A program made the translations under genes and the position numbers. Shown piece by piece: positions 59,597 to 64,000 of a DNA stretch of 64,000 nucleotides. The stretch is from VHCN01 sp964589935 (GTDB lineage: Bacteria; Verrucomicrobiota; Verrucomicrobiia; Limisphaerales; VHCN01): NCBI GenBank assembly GCA_964589935.1, contig CAZPVD010000008.1:1-64000 (forward strand), written 5' to 3'. The notes below the pieces were generated by a model. The model made no database searches. It was given only the letters and a program-made list of their open reading frames with translations, and was not told the DNA's origin. Numbering within the stretch: position 1 is the first letter of the stretch; every line of letters starts with the position of its first letter.

Positions 59597-59839
59597 CTAC
59601 TTGGATTTCTCTTCGATGTATTTGATGACATCGCCGACGCTCTGGAGCTTCTCGGCGTCCTCGTCCGGCACTTCGATGCCGAACTCCTCCTCGAGCGCCA
59701 TGACCAGCTCGACCGTGTCGAGCGAGTCCGCACCGAGGTCCTCGATGAACTTGGCGTCGGGCGTGACCTGGTCTTCCTTCACGCTCAGGTTTTCGACGAT
59801 GATTCCCTTGACCCGCTGTTCGATGGTTTTGTCGGCCAT
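59597..59839 (-). CDS. acpP: Acyl carrier protein
   Basis: 80 residues, full length. LGADSLDTVELVMALEEEFGIEVPDED contains Ser39 of the DSL motif, the 4'-phosphopantetheine site. Strongly acidic as expected. Between fabG (138 bp upstream) and fabF. The carrier for all fatty acid intermediates; the phosphopantetheinyl transferase gene is not in the window. Confidence 0.98.
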   Translation of the reverse strand: MADKTIEQRVKGIIVENLSVKEDQVTPDAKFIEDLGADSLDTVELVMALEEEFGIEVPDEDAEKLQSVGDVIKYIEEKSK

Positions 59840-59977
59840 GTTTCGTTTGTTTTTCTGGTTCTCTATGCGACGCGCTTGGGGGCGTCAAGCCCCGAAAGGT
59901 GAAGTTTTTTTCAGCCACGTCAACTGCGGAATTGCATCATGCAAAACTTCTGCGAATTCGCCCCGATTCCCGCTGCT

Positions 59978-60721
59978 TCACATCACCATCCCGCCGTCCA
60001 CCGTCAGCACCTGCCCGGTGATGTAACGCGCCGCCGGCGACGCGAGGAACGCCGCCGCGTGCGCGATGTCGTCCACGTGGCCGAGCGCGCCGAGCGGAAT
60101 CTGTTTCAACAGCTCCGCCTTCATGTCGTCCTTGATCACGGCGGTCATGTCCGTCTCGATGAAGCCCGGCGCGATGGCGTTGACCGTGATGCCGCGAGAG
60201 GCCAGCTCCTTCGCCGCCGACTTCGTGAAGCCGATGAGCGCGGCCTTGCTCGCGGCGTAATTGCACTGGCCCGCGTTGCCGATCAGGCCGATGACCGACG
60301 CGATGTTGATGATGCGGCCCGCGCGCTGCTTCAGGAAACTGCGCGCGAACGCCTTTGTGAAGAGGAACGCGCCCTTGAGGTTCGTGTCGAGCACCGTGTC
60401 CCAATCCTCGTCGCTCATGCGCATGAGCAGGCCGTCGCGCGTGACGCCGGCGTTGTTCACGAGGATGTCCACCTTGCCGCAATCCTTGAGAATTGCCTCG
60501 GCGGCGGCGGCGACCGATGCGGAATTGGAAACATCCACCGCGTGCGCCCATGCGCGGCGGCCGAGCGCGCGGACCTCGGCGGCGACCTTCTCGGAATTCT
60601 CCGCCGTGCGTGAAACGCACACGACATCCGCGCCCTCGGCGGCAAATCTCAGCGCGATACCGCGTCCGATGCCGCGCCCGGCACCGGTGACGACGGCGAT
60701 TTGATTGGCGAGTGAACTCAT
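59978..60721 (-). CDS. fabG: 3-oxoacyl-ACP reductase
   Basis: 247 residues from ATG 60721 (MSSLANQIAVVTGAGRGIGRGIA); the longer frame to 60775 runs into repeat DNA. SDR-family motifs: TGAGRGIG for NADPH, NNAGVTRDGLLMRMSDEDW, catalytic Ser/Tyr/Lys in NIASVIGLIGNAGQCNYAASKA, and PGFIETDMT. The NNAGVTRD.LL.RM wording is characteristic of FabG. It reduces 3-oxoacyl-ACP in fatty acid elongation; operon with fabD, acpP, fabF. Confidence 0.96.
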   Translation of the reverse strand: MSSLANQIAVVTGAGRGIGRGIALRFAAEGADVVCVSRTAENSEKVAAEVRALGRRAWAHAVDVSNSASVAAAAEAILKDCGKVDILVNNAGVTRDGLLMRMSDEDWDTVLDTNLKGAFLFTKAFARSFLKQRAGRIINIASVIGLIGNAGQCNYAASKAALIGFTKSAAKELASRGITVNAIAPGFIETDMTAVIKDDMKAELLKQIPLGALGHVDDIAHAAAFLASPAARYITGQVLTVDGGMVM

Positions 60722-60770
60722 AAGCTCAACGAGTGTCTGGCAGAATTGAAAAGATGAACAGAAATTTTCA

Positions 60771-60860
60771 GCCACGGATTGAACACGGAAGAAACACGGA
60801 ACTGATCAACGCTAAAGAATCCGTGTTCAATCCGTGTTCAATCCGTGTTTCATCCGTGGC
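60771..60860. repeat. CACGGATT-type dispersed repeat between fabD and fabG, containing the fabD stop
   Basis: Left arm GCCACGGATTGAACACGGAA then GAAACACGGA (60771-60800); right arm repeats ATCCGTGTT three times and ends ATCCGTGGC (60852-60860), which pairs exactly with GCCACGGAT. On the minus strand the fabD coding region ends GGA-TGA inside GCCACGGATGAAACACGG, so the fabD stop and its last codons are repeat-derived. Confidence 0.85.
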
Positions 60861-61782
60861 CGAGAGCGTTGACCGTTGCTTCGAGGCTCGGCGCATCGGC
60901 GACGTTGAGCATCTGCGCGGTCTTATCAATGCGCTTCATAAAGCCGCTCAAGGCCGTGCCCGGCCCCAGCTCGATGAAGCGCGTGAAGCCTTGCGCGAGC
61001 AGATGGCGCATGGACTCCTCCCAGCGGACGGACGCCGTGACCTGCTCGACGAGCCGCTGGTGAATCTCACCGCACGTGCCGTGCGGCTGCGCCGTGACGT
61101 TCGCGATGACCGGCACAGCGGGAAGATTCAGCGGAATCGCCGCGAGAGCGTCGCGCAGTTTCGGCTGCGCGCTCGCCATGAGCCGCGAGTGATACGCGCC
61201 GGCAACCGATAGCGGCAGCGCGCGCTTCGCGCCGCGCGCTTTCGCGAGTTCGCACGCCTTCGCGATTTTTTCGGCTTCACCGGAAATGACGAGCTGGCCG
61301 GGACAGTTGAGGTTCGCGAGCTCCACGCCAGCTTCGGCGCAGACTGCGCGCGTCGGCGCTTCATCGAGGCCGATGATCGCGGCCATGCCGCCCTTCGTGA
61401 CTTCGCACGCCTCCTGCATGAAGCGCCCGCGCTGGCGGACGACCTTCAAGCCATCCTCAAAACTCATCACGCCCGCCGCGGTGAGCGCGGTGAACTCCCC
61501 GAGTGAAAGCCCGGCGGTCGCGTCGAACTTCAGCGAGGGCGAGCGCTCCTTAAGCAGTTGAAAGGCGACCCAGCTCACGAGGAAAATGCCCGGCTGGGCG
61601 TTCTCGGTTTTGGTGAGTTCAGCCTCGGGGCCGTTGAAGCACACGCCCGCCAGATCATAGCCGAGCGCGGCGTTGGCGCGGTCGAACAGCGCGCGTGCCG
61701 TTGGAAATTGTTCGGCCAAGTCCTTCCCCATGCCGACGACCTGCGCGCCCTGGCCCGCAAACAACAAAGCAGTCTTGCTCAT
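60850..61782 (-). CDS. fabD: Malonyl-CoA:ACP transacylase
   Basis: 310 residues. FAGQGAQVVGMGKDL opening, nucleophile Ser93 in GLSLGEFTAL, conserved Arg in RQRGRFMQEA, and His in VAGAYHSRLM. It transfers malonyl from CoA to ACP to start elongation. First fab gene of the cluster fabD-fabG-acpP-fabF; plsX and fabH, often upstream, are absent here. The C-terminus (EATVNALGHG) runs into the repeat at 60771-60860, which supplies the stop. Confidence 0.96.
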   Translation of the reverse strand: MSKTALLFAGQGAQVVGMGKDLAEQFPTARALFDRANAALGYDLAGVCFNGPEAELTKTENAQPGIFLVSWVAFQLLKERSPSLKFDATAGLSLGEFTALTAAGVMSFEDGLKVVRQRGRFMQEACEVTKGGMAAIIGLDEAPTRAVCAEAGVELANLNCPGQLVISGEAEKIAKACELAKARGAKRALPLSVAGAYHSRLMASAQPKLRDALAAIPLNLPAVPVIANVTAQPHGTCGEIHQRLVEQVTASVRWEESMRHLLAQGFTRFIELGPGTALSGFMKRIDKTAQMLNVADAPSLEATVNALGHG

Positions 61783-61836
61783 AAGCGGCGGGGAATAGAC
61801 ACGAACGGCGGGCGGGTGAAAAGCGCGAAATGCCGG

Positions 61837-62823
61837 CTATTTGCGCGCATCCGGCCGTTTGCACTTGAACAGCGTGGGCCGCGTGTCGCGCGAATCCTTC
61901 CAACGACCGCGACCGTTGTTGTCGGTGACGAGCCAAAACCAGTCGCGGTCAACGGCGAGACCCTCCATTGCGCCGGAAGACGGGCGTGGCGTGTAGACGA
62001 CCTCAGGCGCGCGTTCCATCGAAGCGTAATCATATTCCGCAAGCACGCGCTTCGTCTCCGGGTTCACACGCAGCACGCAATGGTGGTCGCGACACAACAC
62101 CCACAGTTCACCGTCGAACCAGCTCAAGTCCGAGTAATGCGCGTCACGCGCCCGGCTGGCCGAAGGCTTCACGATGAAATCATCCAACACTTTCAGCGTC
62201 GCCAAATCCACGACGATGATGATGCCCTGCTGCCGCTCATTTGCGACGTAGAGTTTGCCGTTGCCGATGGCCACGCCCTCGAAGGACGCGTTGAGATCGG
62301 TCGGGTGGAAATATTTCGAGACCGGCGACCAGTCAATGTTCAAGCGTTCGAGTGTTTCGTTCTTCGGGTCGAAGCGCAAAATCCATCGGTTTGCCTCCTC
62401 ACAAACGTAGAGCCGGCCCTGCTCGTCGCGCGCGATGCCTTCGCAGTCATAACGATGAATCTTCTCGCTCGAAAAAGGCGCGAGTTGGTCGGGCGTGAAT
62501 GCGTTGCGCAAGCGGAGGAGTTCCGCGACATTCGTGCCTTTCAGAAACTCAATTCGCCAAATGCCCGGCGCGCGGTCGTTCACCGTGAGCAAGCCGCCGT
62601 CTGGCAGAAGCACCAAGCCCGACGCGTCAAAGCGCTGGTCGTTCGGCAGGTTGAGCAGCCACCATTGCTCGGCGCGCAACGTGAAGTATTCCGGTTGCGA
62701 TGCGGAAGGCTCGGCGACATCAGCTTTCGCGGGCGAAGCAGATCGCGGCGGCGTCTGAGCAGCGGCAACGTGCGCAACGCCGCACGCGGCGAGCATCAAC
62801 GCGAGGAGCCTTCCCTGACGCAT
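61837..62823 (-). CDS. Secreted esterase-like/NHL beta-propeller protein
   Basis: 328 residues. Signal peptide MRQGRLLALMLAACGVAHVAAAQ. Propeller pattern: FDASGLVLLPDGGLLTVNDRAPGIWRI, YDCEGIARDEQGRLYVCEEANRWILRFDP, FEGVAIGNGKLYVANERQQGIIIVVDL, LSWFDGELWVLCRDHHCVLRV, AMEGLAVDRDWFWLVTDNNGRGRW. This matches the 'esterase-like activity of phytase' / SdiA-regulated type propellers. Enzymatic role unproven. It is 54 bp upstream of fabD on the same strand but probably unrelated to fatty acid synthesis. Confidence 0.8.
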   Translation of the reverse strand: MRQGRLLALMLAACGVAHVAAAQTPPRSASPAKADVAEPSASQPEYFTLRAEQWWLLNLPNDQRFDASGLVLLPDGGLLTVNDRAPGIWRIEFLKGTNVAELLRLRNAFTPDQLAPFSSEKIHRYDCEGIARDEQGRLYVCEEANRWILRFDPKNETLERLNIDWSPVSKYFHPTDLNASFEGVAIGNGKLYVANERQQGIIIVVDLATLKVLDDFIVKPSASRARDAHYSDLSWFDGELWVLCRDHHCVLRVNPETKRVLAEYDYASMERAPEVVYTPRPSSGAMEGLAVDRDWFWLVTDNNGRGRWKDSRDTRPTLFKCKRPDARK

Positions 62824-62952
62824 GATGGCGTTCTAGCAAACGGCGCGGCAAAGGCAAGCACGGCCTCATTCGACTTGGCGCGAGTGACGCTTCACGTTTC
62901 AATCCCGTCCCGCGAGCCATCCGATTGCACCCATGCCGTGATTGTTCATTGC

Positions 62953-62972
62953 CAATCCCCGATGGCGGATTG
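62953..62972. repeat. Small hairpin upstream of rhaB
   Basis: CAATCC (62953-62958) pairs with GGATTG (62967-62972) around 8 bases, about 40 bases before the rhaB start. Could be an operator or RNA hairpin; weak on its own. Nothing else was recognised in 62824-63010. Confidence 0.25.
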
Positions 62973-63010
62973 AAACTCACGCAAGCTTTCCAGAAACGGC
63001 AATTGTCATT

Positions 63011-64000
63011 TTGCAAGCGGCGACGCCCACACACTACCTTGCGGTTGACCTCGGCGCTGAAAGCGGCCGGGTGATGCTCGGCTCCCTCCGCAACGACCGG
63101 CTCGCCGTCGAGGAGCTTCACCGCTTTCCAAACATTCCGCTCAAAACCGATGCCGGCCTGCACTGGGACGTGCCCGCGCTGTTCGACGGCGTGAAGGAGG
63201 GCTTGAAAAAGGCCGCCGCGCTCGGCGAACCCATCGCGAGCGTGAGCTGCGACTCGTGGGGCCTCGATTGCGTGCTGCTGGACGAGCGCGAGCAGATCAT
63301 CCCGCCGACCTTTCACTACCGCGACGCGCGCACCGAGCGCGGCGTCAAGACGCTGCTCGCGAAAGTGCCGTGGGAAACCGTGTTCGCCGAGACGGGCATC
63401 CAGTTCATGCCCATCAACACGCTGTTCCATCTCGCCGCGGAATCGCCGGAGCGGCTCGCGCGTGTGGCGAAGGTGCTGCCCATCGGTGACGCATTCAACT
63501 GGATGCTTTGCGGTGCGGCGCGCGCCGAGATTTCACTCGCCAGCACCACACAGCTCTACAATCCGCACACGCGCGACTGGTCGCCGTTGCTGCTGGAAGC
63601 CGTCGGGCTTTGCTCGGAAAAATTTCCTCAGCTCGTGCCACCCGGCACGCGGCTCGGACGATTGTTGCCGGAGATTTCGAGCGAAACCGGCCTCGGCCCG
63701 ATCGAAGTCATCGCAACGTGCTCGCACGACACTGGCGCGGCCGTCGCCGCTGTTCCCGCGTCGGTCAACTCCGAGCCTCCGTCATGGGCTTACTTGAGTT
63801 CGGGCACGTGGTCATTGATGGGTGTTGAAATTGCCGTGCCCGTCATCACGGACCGCAGCCGCAAACTGAACTTCACCAATGAAATCGGCTTCGCCAGTTC
63901 CGTGCGCCTGCTCAAAAACATCAGCGGCCTCTGGCTCGTGCAGGAATGCCGCCGCGCGTGGACGGGCACGGGGCAGGACTTCGATTACGGCACGCTGACG
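63011..64000 (+). CDS. rhaB: Rhamnulokinase, 5' part
   Basis: Partial, 330 residues to the right edge with no stop. The start is TTG 63011; no ATG or GTG lies close upstream in frame. FGGY-kinase features in rhamnulokinase order: YLAVDLGAESGRVMLG (phosphate 1 loop), LHWDVPALFDGVKEGL, SCDSWGLDCVLLD, HYRDARTERG, TGIQFMPINTLFHLAAE, IATCSHDTGAAVAAVP, YLSSGTWSLMG and LNFTNEIGFASSVRLLKNISGLWLVQECRRAW. It phosphorylates L-rhamnulose. Other rha genes would be expected beyond the window. It suggests use of rhamnose-containing polysaccharides, consistent with the sulfatase at 7592. Confidence 0.93.
   Translation, partial: MQAATPTHYLAVDLGAESGRVMLGSLRNDRLAVEELHRFPNIPLKTDAGLHWDVPALFDGVKEGLKKAAALGEPIASVSCDSWGLDCVLLDEREQIIPPTFHYRDARTERGVKTLLAKVPWETVFAETGIQFMPINTLFHLAAESPERLARVAKVLPIGDAFNWMLCGAARAEISLASTTQLYNPHTRDWSPLLLEAVGLCSEKFPQLVPPGTRLGRLLPEISSETGLGPIEVIATCSHDTGAAVAAVPASVNSEPPSWAYLSSGTWSLMGVEIAVPVITDRSRKLNFTNEIGFASSVRLLKNISGLWLVQECRRAWTGTGQDFDYGTLT

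Noticed and set aside
61837..62823. Membership of the esterase-like gene in the fatty acid operon
   Set aside because: Only strand and a 54-bp gap support it; it is a secreted propeller with no link to fatty acid synthesis.

Overview
The window looks like chromosome of a Verrucomicrobiota bacterium, most likely of the subdivision 3 / Limisphaerales (Pedosphaera-like) type. This is inferred from gene content: tandem DUF1501 Tat-exported proteins, a secreted sulfatase, a PQQ-type propeller protein, a prepilin with an H-X9-DG ending, many secreted NHL/RCC1 propellers and several families of small dispersed palindromic repeats. DNA is GC-rich with AT-richer islands. No transposase, prophage, CRISPR array, rRNA or tRNA gene was recognised.

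Layout. 1-7.3 kb is a nitrogen region on the minus strand: the start of a probable glnA, glnK-amtB, a phosphatase-kinase fusion, and a second PII gene followed by an APC permease. Each PII gene has a -24/-12 (sigma-54 type) promoter match at a similar distance upstream. 7.6-19.3 kb carries secreted catabolic or envelope proteins (sulfatase, propeller, prolyl-oligopeptidase-like hydrolase, RCC1 protein, two DUF1501 proteins). 19.4-22.5 kb is an Mla/MCE lipid-transport operon whose ATPase has lost several canonical motifs. 22.5-29.4 kb holds rluB-type, endoQ-type, NHL, DUF1801, DUF6600-like and cytochrome P450 genes. 29.5-38.9 kb, minus strand, holds an ABC-2 exporter with a UbiD-family gene, then miaB, a membrane protein, a glycosyltransferase and a Gfo/Idh/MocA-ClpN fusion, then a pseudopilin. 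39.1-43.9 kb holds thrS with a terminator-bearing leader, bioD and envelope proteins. 43.9-51.8 kb holds a radical SAM gene, small proteins, recN, an MBL hydrolase and a TIGR03790-like gene. 51.8-56.6 kb is two back-to-back ECF sigma/anti-sigma modules read with a polyprenyl diphosphate synthase. 56.7-64 kb holds a sodium/solute symporter, fabD-fabG-acpP-fabF, an esterase-like propeller and the 5' part of a rhamnulokinase gene.

The most striking cross-cutting signal is a set of small palindromic repeats at gene 3' ends. Several begin with GTAG followed by a hairpin, the architecture of bacterial REP elements moved by RAYT (TnpA-REP) enzymes, and their TAG is the stop codon of the neighbouring gene (prolyl-oligopeptidase-like gene, ubiD-like gene, rluB, recN, perhaps acpP). 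A repeat of a different family contains the fabD stop. One repeat carries an AAGGAG that is well placed as ribosome binding site of the next gene, and another is inserted in frame inside the ubiD-like gene. Other points worth attention are the Gfo/Idh/MocA-ClpN fusion, a threonyl-tRNA synthetase lacking a TGS domain and carrying an AT-richer insertion of about 80 residues, and the paired PII-transporter operons.
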